Of a stretch of DNA of 21,993 nucleotides, positions 7,722 through 14,254 are shown piece by piece. Source of the DNA: Coriobacteriia bacterium (lineage in GTDB: Bacteria > Actinomycetota > Coriobacteriia > Anaerosomatales > Anaerosomataceae). Both the position numbers and the translations under genes were made by a program. Location: the NCBI GenBank assembly GCA_016938395.1, contig JAFGUS010000197.1:1-21993 (forward strand). Reading direction: 5' to 3'. How positions within the stretch are numbered: the stretch's first letter is position 1; each line of letters starts with the position of its first letter. The notes beneath the pieces were generated by a model, which did no database searches, was not told the DNA's origin, and was given only the letters and a program-made list of their open reading frames with translations.

Positions 7722-8576
7722 ATGCTGCATGGGATCGGGGACACGGTCACGCTGGTCAACGGTATCGAGATGCCGCGCCTGGGACTCGGCACGTACAAGT
7801 CCGCCGAGGGCGGTGACGTGGAGAGTGCGGTCAGCTACGCGCTCGAGATCGGATACCGGGGGATCGACACGGCCTCGATCTACGGGAACGAGGCCGGTAT
7901 CGGCAGGGCTCTCGCGGCAAGCGTCGTGCCGCGGAACAAGATCTTCCTCGCGAGCAAGATGTGGAACGACGAACAGGGCTATGACGCCACGCTCGGAGCG
8001 TTCGAGCGCAGTCTCGCGATGCTTGAGACCGACTACCTCGACCTCTATCTCGTGCACTGGCCGCGCCCCGAGACACCGGACACCTGGCGCGCGATGGAAC
8101 GGCTGCTTGCCGAGGGTGCTGTGAAGGCCATCGGCGTGTGCAACCACTTCGTACACCACCTCGAGCGGCTCTCGGAGACGGCGGTGGTGCCACCGATGGT
8201 CAACCAGTACGAGCTCCACCCGTGGCTACAGCAGACACACCTCCTCGGCTACTGCGAGGGACATGACATCGTGGTGCAGGCGTGGGCGCCGGTGATGCGC
8301 GGGCGGGCGGCCGAGGAGCCCGAGCTCGTGGCCATCGGTGACCGCCACGGCAAGAGCCCGGCACAGATCTCCATCAGGTGGCTGCTGCAGCACGGCCTCA
8401 CGACCATCCCGAAGTCGGTGACCCGCGAACGCATCGCCGAGAACGCCGACGTGTACGACTTCGCGCTGAGCGTCGATGAGATGCGCGCGATCGACATGCT
8501 CGACCGCGACGAGCGCCTGGGGCCGCATCCGGACCGCTTCCCCGACGATCGGCCGATGCGTAACACGGAGCGCTAG
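7722..8576 (+). CDS. Aldo/keto reductase
   Basis: This 284-residue protein is a full-length AKR TIM barrel of the 2,5-diketo-gluconate reductase/AKR5-like group. The catalytic tetrad is complete: Asp49 in GYRGIDTASIYGNE, Tyr54 in the same block, Lys79 in FLASKMWN and His112 in LYLVHWP. Further family signatures are VNGIEMPRLGLGTY at the N-terminus, KAIGVCNHFVHHLERL, NQYELHPWLQQ and the NADPH-binding TTIPKSVTRERIAEN near the C-terminus. It reduces carbonyl groups with NADPH in the cytosol; the substrate cannot be read from sequence. It is transcribed alone, between divergent and convergent neighbours, and nothing nearby names its pathway. Confidence 0.95.
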   Translation: MLHGIGDTVTLVNGIEMPRLGLGTYKSAEGGDVESAVSYALEIGYRGIDTASIYGNEAGIGRALAASVVPRNKIFLASKMWNDEQGYDATLGAFERSLAMLETDYLDLYLVHWPRPETPDTWRAMERLLAEGAVKAIGVCNHFVHHLERLSETAVVPPMVNQYELHPWLQQTHLLGYCEGHDIVVQAWAPVMRGRAAEEPELVAIGDRHGKSPAQISIRWLLQHGLTTIPKSVTRERIAENADVYDFALSVDEMRAIDMLDRDERLGPHPDRFPDDRPMRNTER

Positions 8577-8595
8577 GCCGGCGTCGCGCCGGGCC
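8576..8595 (+). terminator. Possible convergent terminator hairpin
   Basis: GGCCGGCG can pair with CGCCGGGCC around a TCG loop with one bulged G. It lies exactly in the 22-base gap between the convergent reductase and CapA-like genes. There is no T-run on either strand, so the call is weak. Confidence 0.35.
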
Positions 8596-8598
8596 CGC

Positions 8599-9894
8599 CT
8601 AACGCTCGAGCGGCTCACCCCAGAAGACGACCGCAGCCGGGTCGCCCGACGTCTCGCCGCTCCCACCGAGGTGTGTGGTCGTGTCACTCCACGCCTGCTC
8701 GAGCTTCGCGCGATCGCTGGCGTCGACACCCGGGTACTCAGGGTCATCGAGCGCGTCCCGAATCGGTAGGATGCGGTGCTCCCGGCCGTCCACGGCGGTG
8801 TCGTCCACCCACACCGGCACGTACTCGGCCGACACGAGTGACGTCACGCCGGTCTTAAGATCCTTCTCGAAGCCGAGTTCGAGCATCAGCCCCGTGTTGC
8901 GGAACCGCTCGCGCTGGTTGGAGACGAAGTTGCCAAGCGAGTGGATGATGAAGGCGTCGCGCGGGGTGCCGTCGGCGCGTGTCGCGGCTACGACCGTCAT
9001 GGGCTGTATGACGTGCGGATGGCTGCCGAGGACCACGTCAGCGCCTGCGTCCACCATCGCCTGCTCGAGTGCGGCTTGTGACGCCGACGGCTGCCGCTGG
9101 TACTCGATGCCGTTGTGGATGCTCACGACGACGAGATCCACGCCCAGATCGCGTGCTCGCTCTACGTCAGAGGTCATCTTCGGCTGATTGATGACGTTCA
9201 CCATCCACGGCTTGTCGGATGGCGCGGTGAAGCCGTTCATGCCGTACGTGTACGCGAGAATGGCGATACGCACGCCGCGCACGTCGGCGATCAGGATCTC
9301 TGCGGCCTCCTCGGAGGTCCGCGCCGTGCCGGTGGTGAGCACCCCAAGGCTCTCGAATACCTCGCGCGTGCGCACGAGCCCGGTCGGCCCGCGGTCCAGC
9401 GTGTGGTTGTTGGCGTGCGTGAGAACGTCGAACCCGGCCCCCACCGCCGCTTGGGCGTAGGAGTCCGGCGAGTTGAAGGTAGGGTATCCGGTATAGCCGC
9501 GGTCCGCGCCGGCCAGCACCGTCTCGAAGTTGCCGACGGCCAGGTCGGCGGCCGAGATGCGTGGCGCGACGGGCGCGAAACACGATGTGAAGTCGTAGCC
9601 ATCGGCGGTCTTGGCCGAGCTCAGCTGCGGTGTGTGCATCATGAGGTCGCCGACCGCGAGGATGGTGATGCGCTCGACGGTGGGAGGCGGCTTCGGCACC
9701 GTGCGCTCGGCGATCGCCTCCGGCCACACCACGACCGAGTCGGCGGCGGCGGCGGGCTGATCGAGGAATGCCGGTCCCCACACGAGTGCGCCGAGGGTCA
9801 CCGCACCGGTTACCACGGCAACGGCGACGAACAGACCGATGTACTTCACGACACGCAACAGGAGTCTCCGAACCCCTCGGTTGGCGGAATGCAC
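8599..9894 (-). CDS. CapA-family (poly-gamma-glutamate synthesis type) membrane-anchored protein
   Basis: With the GTG at 9894 as start the protein has 431 residues: a basic N-terminus, one transmembrane or signal-anchor helix at about 16-38, then an external metallophosphatase-like PGA_cap domain. The conserved metal-site motifs are present: AVGDLMMH (Asp83), VGNFETVL, ANNHTLDRG (Asn163-His164), SIHNGIEY and LGSHPHVIQPM. The frame is open for another 18 codons upstream, but a TACAAT promoter-like box lies inside that stretch, so I favour the shorter form. Family members are linked to capsule export or anchoring (CapA) and others may be phosphoesterases. No capB, capC or ligase gene is nearby, so a role in making poly-gamma-glutamate is not supported here; a general wall or capsule function is inference. 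Confidence 0.88.
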   Translation of the reverse strand: MHSANRGVRRLLLRVVKYIGLFVAVAVVTGAVTLGALVWGPAFLDQPAAAADSVVVWPEAIAERTVPKPPPTVERITILAVGDLMMHTPQLSSAKTADGYDFTSCFAPVAPRISAADLAVGNFETVLAGADRGYTGYPTFNSPDSYAQAAVGAGFDVLTHANNHTLDRGPTGLVRTREVFESLGVLTTGTARTSEEAAEILIADVRGVRIAILAYTYGMNGFTAPSDKPWMVNVINQPKMTSDVERARDLGVDLVVVSIHNGIEYQRQPSASQAALEQAMVDAGADVVLGSHPHVIQPMTVVAATRADGTPRDAFIIHSLGNFVSNQRERFRNTGLMLELGFEKDLKTGVTSLVSAEYVPVWVDDTAVDGREHRILPIRDALDDPEYPGVDASDRAKLEQAWSDTTTHLGGSGETSGDPAAVVFWGEPLER

Positions 9895-9906
9895 TACGGG
9901 ACCTGC

Positions 9907-9912
9907 ATTGTA
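9907..9912 (-). promoter_or_regulatory. Candidate -10 box for the CapA-like gene
   Basis: Read on the minus strand this is TACAAT, one mismatch from consensus, 12 bases before the chosen GTG. Transcription would start only a few bases ahead of the start codon, implying a very short or leaderless messenger. No good -35 hexamer is visible. The sequence further upstream to 10008 contains only hairpins. Confidence 0.4.
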
Positions 9913-9922
9913 CGTGCCAACG

Positions 9923-9940
9923 CGCCCGCGCGCACGGGCG
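9923..9940. other. Short GC-rich hairpin next to the long hairpin
   Basis: CGCCCG pairs with CGGGCG around a 6-base loop. It sits 12 bases from the longer perfect hairpin at 9953-9982, so the gap between the two minus-strand genes is filled by two successive stems. Confidence 0.35.
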
Positions 9941-9952
9941 GGCCACACGCAC

Positions 9953-9982
9953 GGGCGGCCGACGCTCGCGCGTCGGCCGCCC
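9953..9982 (-). terminator. Terminator-like perfect 13-bp hairpin after the beta-helix CWB2 gene
   Basis: GGGCGGCCGACGC and its exact complement close a TCGC tetraloop, 26 bases downstream of the minus-strand stop at 10009. The stem is extremely stable. No T-run follows on the minus strand, so it may stop transcription in a Rho-assisted way or act as a 3' stabiliser. It separates this gene from the CapA-like gene. Confidence 0.65.
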
Positions 9983-10008
9983 TATTCGGCGTCTACGCAG
10001 TCCGCGCG

Positions 10009-12423
10009 TTACCAGCCAAGCGCGTCTTCGATCGCGGTACGTACGATCGTGGAAACCGCAGAGGTCCCGCCGAAGACCTCGAGGTAGAGGACCTTCGCAC
10101 CGTGTGTCTCGAGCATCGTCTTGGTGGCCGGCGAGAGAGCGCTTGAGGCGGTCAGCGCGACCACTCCGCCCTGCACGCCCGCACCCACACCGCCCGCGAG
10201 TGCGTCCGGGTAGTTCTCTCCCGTTGCGACACCCACGTATCCGAAGGATGCGAAGCCCCAGTCCACGGCGTTCTCAGCAACAGCCACCGCGGTGGCGTAC
10301 CGGTCAGGACCGAACCACCGATCGGAGGCGTGACCCCCGTTTGCCAGAAGCATGCCGTCGATCTGCGTCTTCACGGTATCGGACACCGCAGCCAGGCCAC
10401 CCACGACCACCGCATCCTCGATGTCCAGATCGTCGATCGCCTCGGCGGTCACGGTTGGCAGCACGTCCGGGCGCGTCAGTAGGATCGGCGAGGCGTCCGA
10501 GTATGCGCCCGGCGAGACCGACAGCGCGTCGGGGAATGCGTCACCGCGCGCGATGAACGCAGCGTGCGAGAACTGGTCACCCCGCTCCTCGACGATCCGC
10601 TCGGCCACGAGCGCGGCGGTCTCGTACCGGTCGAGCCCCGCGATGCGCTCGACCGCGTAGTCCGCCTCCAGGGCCGTCTCGACAGCCACACCCACCGCCG
10701 ACGGGCCACCGATGATGATGACGTCGGACACGCCGAGGTCCTCAAGCGCATCGGCCGACGCCAGCGGCACCAGGTCTGGTCGTGTGAGCACCAGCGGTGC
10801 GCCAAAGGCGCCCGCGAGACCGGCCGCGGACAGCGCATCCGGGAAGTTGGCGCCACTTGCGATAATGGCGAGATCGGCCGTCTCGAAGTTGGCGAGCGCG
10901 ATCATCGCAGCGGTGTCGTAACGATCCTCCCCGCTGTAGGGCGTGAGTTCGGCGAGTGGACGCTCGCATGCACCCATGTCCGGAAGCGCGGTGCCGTCAC
11001 CGTCCCCGTCGACCGGCCGGGCGTCACCGTAGAAGTCCAGGGCTGCAGCCGTTGTCGGATCCGCGGCGTCCACGCACGGAGAGTCGTACATCAGCCGCGG
11101 ATCGTGCGCCTCTCCGCCGATCATCATTGGGTCGTCACCCACGATGTTGCCGCCACCGTCGGTGTTGTTCTTGCCGTTGAAGACGTCCGGGTCGCTCACA
11201 CAGCAGTACGCGATGAGGTGCGCGTTGATGAACTCGTCCTCGCACTCCGGGTTCCAGTAGATGCAGTTGGTGAACTCGGCATATGCGGTGGCCGGGAAGA
11301 CCACGTGCTCGGAGCCGGTTGAGCCGGCCACGGTGTCGTTGTTCTCAAAGAGCGTCGCCTCGTTCATGTACCAGACGCCGCCCGTGTCCGAGGCATGCGA
11401 GCCGCCGATGACGTTGTTCTCTGCCTCGACGACGGTGTGCCACATGTACGTGAACCCGGCGTCACCCTCCGAGGAGTTGCCACCCGCGTCGTTACCGGTC
11501 ATGGTGACGGTGGCGCCGTAGAGCCAGAACGCGCCGCCTTGGTCGCTCGCCTCGTTGCTGTAGAACGCGTTGCCAGTGAAGAGCTGCTCCTCCGAGCCCG
11601 CCAGACTGATGTACACGGCGCCACCGTACACTGCGTCGTTGCCGTCGAAGTAGTTGTCCTCGCACACAAGCGGGGCATCCGTCGTTGTGACGATCAGCGC
11701 CCCGCCCGACTCGGCGGCGTTGTCGATGAAGGCGTTGCCACGCAGCGTCGCGCTCACCGAGCCGTCGAGCTTCAGAGCGCCCCCGTTTGTGCTGCTCTCA
11801 TTGCGGATGAACAGGCAGTTCTCGACCAGAGGGTGCGAAAGCGGAGCAGCGCCCACGATGCACAGCGCACCGCCACCGCTCCCAGCCGCCGTGTTGTCCG
11901 AGAAGACGCAATCGCTGATGCGCGGGCTGTCCGGCGCCGTCATCCCGTTGTTGATACTCACCAACAGCGCGCCGCCGGTGCCGGTGCCACCGTTGGTGAA
12001 GGTGATGCCTTCGACGAAGTCATCGATCCAGGGGTTGTTCATGATCATCGTGTTGCTGCCCCCGGTGCCGGGGCCTTCGATGATCGTCACGTCGGCACCG
12101 CCGACGCCCTTGAAGCTCTCTCCACCCGGCAGCAGCGGGAAGGTCTCGCCACTCGCCGCATTGTACGTGCCGGGCAGGAGCATGATCGTGTCGAGGCCCG
12201 ACGCCACATCAATCGCATGCGTGATCGTCTTGAACGGCTCGGCCTCGGTACCCGGGTTGCCGTTATCGCCGTCGACAGGATCGACCCAGTACTCGACTGG
12301 GTCCCCGTTCGCCGCTGCCGGAGGTCCGAGGCTCGGCACCATGAGGGCAACGAGCGCCATCACCACGATGCACCTCAGTGCGCGCGCCGAAAGCGCACGC
12401 GACCGTCTGCGTGCCCCATTCAT
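10009..12423 (-). CDS. Secreted right-handed beta-helix protein with three C-terminal CWB2 cell-wall-binding repeats
   Basis: The ATG at 12423 has GAGGGGGA seven bases upstream and begins a clear signal peptide: a run of arginines, a hydrophobic core at about 19-32 and cleavage near AAA (about residue 38). The mature 804-residue protein starts with a DUF1565-like segment (YWVDPVDGDNGNPGTEAEPF) and continues as a parallel beta-helix to about residue 480, with repeated NxFxxNxA and GGAL/GGAxxI rungs as in polymorphic outer-membrane-type repeats. Residues 492-804 are three CWB2 (PF04122) repeats of about 100 each, with ANFPDAL, AFPDAL, NYPDAL and GG(P/L/T)xAV signatures. CWB2 triplets tether proteins to anionic wall polymers, so this is a surface protein. 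The beta-helix may bind or cleave polysaccharide, but I see no catalytic signature. Confidence 0.93.
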   Translation of the reverse strand: MNGARRRSRALSARALRCIVVMALVALMVPSLGPPAAANGDPVEYWVDPVDGDNGNPGTEAEPFKTITHAIDVASGLDTIMLLPGTYNAASGETFPLLPGGESFKGVGGADVTIIEGPGTGGSNTMIMNNPWIDDFVEGITFTNGGTGTGGALLVSINNGMTAPDSPRISDCVFSDNTAAGSGGGALCIVGAAPLSHPLVENCLFIRNESSTNGGALKLDGSVSATLRGNAFIDNAAESGGALIVTTTDAPLVCEDNYFDGNDAVYGGAVYISLAGSEEQLFTGNAFYSNEASDQGGAFWLYGATVTMTGNDAGGNSSEGDAGFTYMWHTVVEAENNVIGGSHASDTGGVWYMNEATLFENNDTVAGSTGSEHVVFPATAYAEFTNCIYWNPECEDEFINAHLIAYCCVSDPDVFNGKNNTDGGGNIVGDDPMMIGGEAHDPRLMYDSPCVDAADPTTAAALDFYGDARPVDGDGDGTALPDMGACERPLAELTPYSGEDRYDTAAMIALANFETADLAIIASGANFPDALSAAGLAGAFGAPLVLTRPDLVPLASADALEDLGVSDVIIIGGPSAVGVAVETALEADYAVERIAGLDRYETAALVAERIVEERGDQFSHAAFIARGDAFPDALSVSPGAYSDASPILLTRPDVLPTVTAEAIDDLDIEDAVVVGGLAAVSDTVKTQIDGMLLANGGHASDRWFGPDRYATAVAVAENAVDWGFASFGYVGVATGENYPDALAGGVGAGVQGGVVALTASSALSPATKTMLETHGAKVLYLEVFGGTSAVSTIVRTAIEDALGW

Positions 12424-12657
12424 CTTCGATTCCCCCTCGCCTGTCGGCGGGCCGCCCCCACGGCTCGCGCCTACGCCATGGAACGTTGCTACCCAGATTT
12501 CGAGTGCTTGGAGCGGGTGGTAGAGGTTGATTCTCCGCGGTTGCCACACGAAGTGGGTACGCCGGATTGGTGCGGTGGTGATGGGTGCATGGCAACAGCG
12601 TTCGGGCACATACAGAAGAACTCATCGCGTACGCACATACTGGGAGGCTCACCACAT
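12424..12657. other. Divergent intergenic region between the CWB2 and oxidoreductase genes
   Basis: These 234 bases hold the start regions of two divergent genes. I find ribosome sites for both (GAGGGGGA on the minus strand, GGGAGG at 12642-12647 on the plus strand) but no convincing -35/-10 pair. An open frame continues through it on the plus strand, but its amino-acid composition is that of a shadow frame. Confidence 0.5.
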
Positions 12658-13992
12658 ATGGAGCACTTCGACGTGATCGTCATCGGAACAGGGGTGGCCG
12701 GGCAGACCGCCGCCGGGGAACTCGCGACAGCAGGCAAGCGCATTGCCATCGCCGACAGGCGCGAGTACGGCGGAACGTGCGCGCTGCGCGGCTGCGAGCC
12801 CAAGAAGGTGCTGTACACGGCCGCGGAGGCGGTCGAGCGCGCAAACGGGCACGTTGGCAGGGGCCTCGCGGGTACGGTCCACCTCGACTGGCCGTCGCTC
12901 ATCGCCTTCAAGCACACGTTCACCGACCCGACACCGCGGAAGATCGAGGCCGCGCTCGAGGAGCAGGGTGTCGTCACGCTGCACGGTGAGGCGCGCTTCG
13001 TTTCGGCCGACACGCTCGAGATCGGCGACGCCACATACTCGGCGGAGCACATCGTGGTCGCCACCGGCGCCGTGCCGATGGCGCTCCGGATACCGGGCGA
13101 GGAGCTGGTCGCGGACAGCGAGACCTTCATGGAGGCCGAGGTCCTCCCGAGGCGCATCGCTTTCATCGGGGGCGGCTACATCTCGTTCGAGTTCGCCCAC
13201 ATCGCTGCGGCAGCCGGCGCCGAGGTCAGCATCCTTCACCGCAGCGCGCGCGTCCTTAAGGAGTTCGATGCCGATCTGGCCGACATGCTCGCCGAGAGCT
13301 ACCGGGCGGCGGGCATCGCGGTATACACCGACGCGCCGGTCACGGCCGTCCGCACAGTGGATGACGGGCTGGAGGTGGTGCTCGCGGACGGCTCGACCAT
13401 CGAGTGCGAGATGGTCGTACACGGCGCGGGGCGCACGCCCGACCTCGACGGACTCGGGCTTGAAGCGGGCGACGTGGCGTACGGACGGCGCGGCATCGAG
13501 GTGGACGAGCAGATGCGCAGCACCACCAACCCGCGTGTCTATGCCGCCGGAGATGCGGCCGCCGCAGGTGCGCCACTCACGCCGGTCGGCATCGCTCAGG
13601 CGCGGATCGTGGTGCGCAACATCGTTGCACCCCGCTCGGCCGTCTTCGAACCGGGCCCTGTGCCCTCGGTGGCGTTCTCCGTCCCGCCTCTGGCGTCGGT
13701 AGGCATGAGCCCCGAGGACGCCGAGGCGGCCGGCCTCGAGATCGACGTTCGGTTCACCGACATGACCGATTGGGCCTCGGTACGGCGCGTTGGCGCCAGC
13801 GTGGCAGGCGCCAAGATCGTTACCGAGCGCGGTACGGGCCGGATACTCGGCGCGCATCTCCTCGGCCCGGGCGCGGATGAGGTCATCAACGTGTTCGCGG
13901 CCGCCATGCGCGGTGGGCTCACCGCCGATGACATCCGCTCCGGCATCTGGGGCTACCCGACGCACGGGTCCGACATCGTGTACCTGCTCTAG
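12658..13992 (+). CDS. FAD/NAD(P)-dependent disulfide oxidoreductase, class I, with atypical C-terminus
   Basis: This 444-residue protein is a glutathione-reductase/dihydrolipoamide-dehydrogenase-like flavoenzyme. The N-terminal FAD site is VIVIGTGVAGQTAA, followed by the redox pair in GGTCALRGCEPKK (Cys41 and Cys46, CxxxxC). A second Rossmann motif, IAFIGGGYISFEFA, should bind NAD(P)H, and VYAAGDAAAA is the second FAD contact. The C-terminal dimerisation domain (about 330-444) is present. However, the usual His-x-x-x-x-Glu acid-base dyad (HPTLSE type) is replaced by GYPTHGSDIVYLL, so the standard disulfide substrate may not apply. Mercuric reductase is unlikely, since there is no N-terminal HMA domain or C-terminal Cys pair. 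The start ATG at 12658 follows GGGAGG by 10 bases; the much longer upstream open frame is a shadow of the divergent gene. Confidence 0.92.
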   Translation: MEHFDVIVIGTGVAGQTAAGELATAGKRIAIADRREYGGTCALRGCEPKKVLYTAAEAVERANGHVGRGLAGTVHLDWPSLIAFKHTFTDPTPRKIEAALEEQGVVTLHGEARFVSADTLEIGDATYSAEHIVVATGAVPMALRIPGEELVADSETFMEAEVLPRRIAFIGGGYISFEFAHIAAAAGAEVSILHRSARVLKEFDADLADMLAESYRAAGIAVYTDAPVTAVRTVDDGLEVVLADGSTIECEMVVHGAGRTPDLDGLGLEAGDVAYGRRGIEVDEQMRSTTNPRVYAAGDAAAAGAPLTPVGIAQARIVVRNIVAPRSAVFEPGPVPSVAFSVPPLASVGMSPEDAEAAGLEIDVRFTDMTDWASVRRVGASVAGAKIVTERGTGRILGAHLLGPGADEVINVFAAAMRGGLTADDIRSGIWGYPTHGSDIVYLL

Positions 13993-14014
13993 GCGCGCGC
14001 CGAGGCGGATTGGG

Positions 14015-14047
14015 GGCGGCGCGGCCCGGGCTCACTCGTACGCCGCC
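14015..14047 (+). terminator. Weak hairpin after the oxidoreductase
   Basis: GGCGGCG and CGCCGCC could pair around a 19-base loop, 22 bases after the stop. There is no T-run and the loop is long. The rest of the gap before the tRNA (13993-14116) holds only a likely tRNA promoter. Confidence 0.2.
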
Positions 14048-14092
14048 GGGAAGCGCAGCGCCGTGACATGATGCACGCCGCGCGTCCGATGG

Positions 14093-14098
14093 TAGACT
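14093..14098 (+). promoter_or_regulatory. Candidate -10 box for tRNA-Arg
   Basis: TAGACT, 18 bases before the mature tRNA 5' end, is placed correctly for a -10 element with a short 5' leader. TGATGC at 14069 with an 18-base spacer is the best -35 candidate and is poor. Confidence 0.45.
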
Positions 14099-14116
14099 GG
14101 TGCACGCACGCCACGC

Positions 14117-14192
14117 GCCCTCGTAGCTCAGGGGATAGAGCACCGGTTTCCTAAACCGGGTGTCGCATGTTCGAATCATGCCGGGGGCACCA
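14117..14192 (+). tRNA. tRNA-Arg, anticodon CCT (reads AGG)
   Basis: The 76-base sequence folds as a complete cloverleaf. The acceptor is GCCCTCG with CGGGGGC (one T-G pair), the D stem is GCTC with GAGC, and the anticodon stem is CCGGT with ACCGG around the loop TTCCTAA, putting CCT at 14150-14152. The T stem is GCATG with CATGC around TTCGAAT. The discriminator is A14189 and the CCA end is encoded. CCT decodes AGG, a rare arginine codon in GC-rich genomes. No integrase or direct repeat lies next to its 3' end in this window. Confidence 0.97.
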
Positions 14193-14206
14193 TACACCCA
14201 CGGGGT

Positions 14207-14233
14207 CAGGCGGGCTCTCCAAGAGCCCGCCTG
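14207..14233 (+). terminator. Terminator after tRNA-Arg, probably shared with the convergent CWB2 gene
   Basis: A perfect 12-bp stem (CAGGCGGGCTCT with its complement) closes a 3-base CCA loop, 15 bases after the tRNA and 22 bases before the end of the minus-strand gene. No long T-run follows on either side. Position and stability argue for a bidirectional terminator. Confidence 0.75.
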
Positions 14234-14254
14234 CTGCATGTCCTGACTGAAGAC

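Noticed and set aside
11395..12657. Upstream extension of the oxidoreductase frame
   Set aside because: It overlaps the signal peptide and beta-helix of the opposite gene, and the family N-terminus (FDVIVIGTGVAG) begins right after the ATG at 12658, which has its own ribosome site.
12649..13965. Minus-strand open frame of 438 codons opposite the oxidoreductase
   Set aside because: The plus-strand frame carries complete FAD and NAD(P) motifs, while the minus-strand translation is rich in Arg, His and Asp without any domain pattern.
14117..14233. Integration site of a mobile element at the tRNA-Arg 3' end
   Set aside because: No integrase, transposase or repeat of the tRNA 3' end occurs in the window, and the flanking genes look chromosomal.
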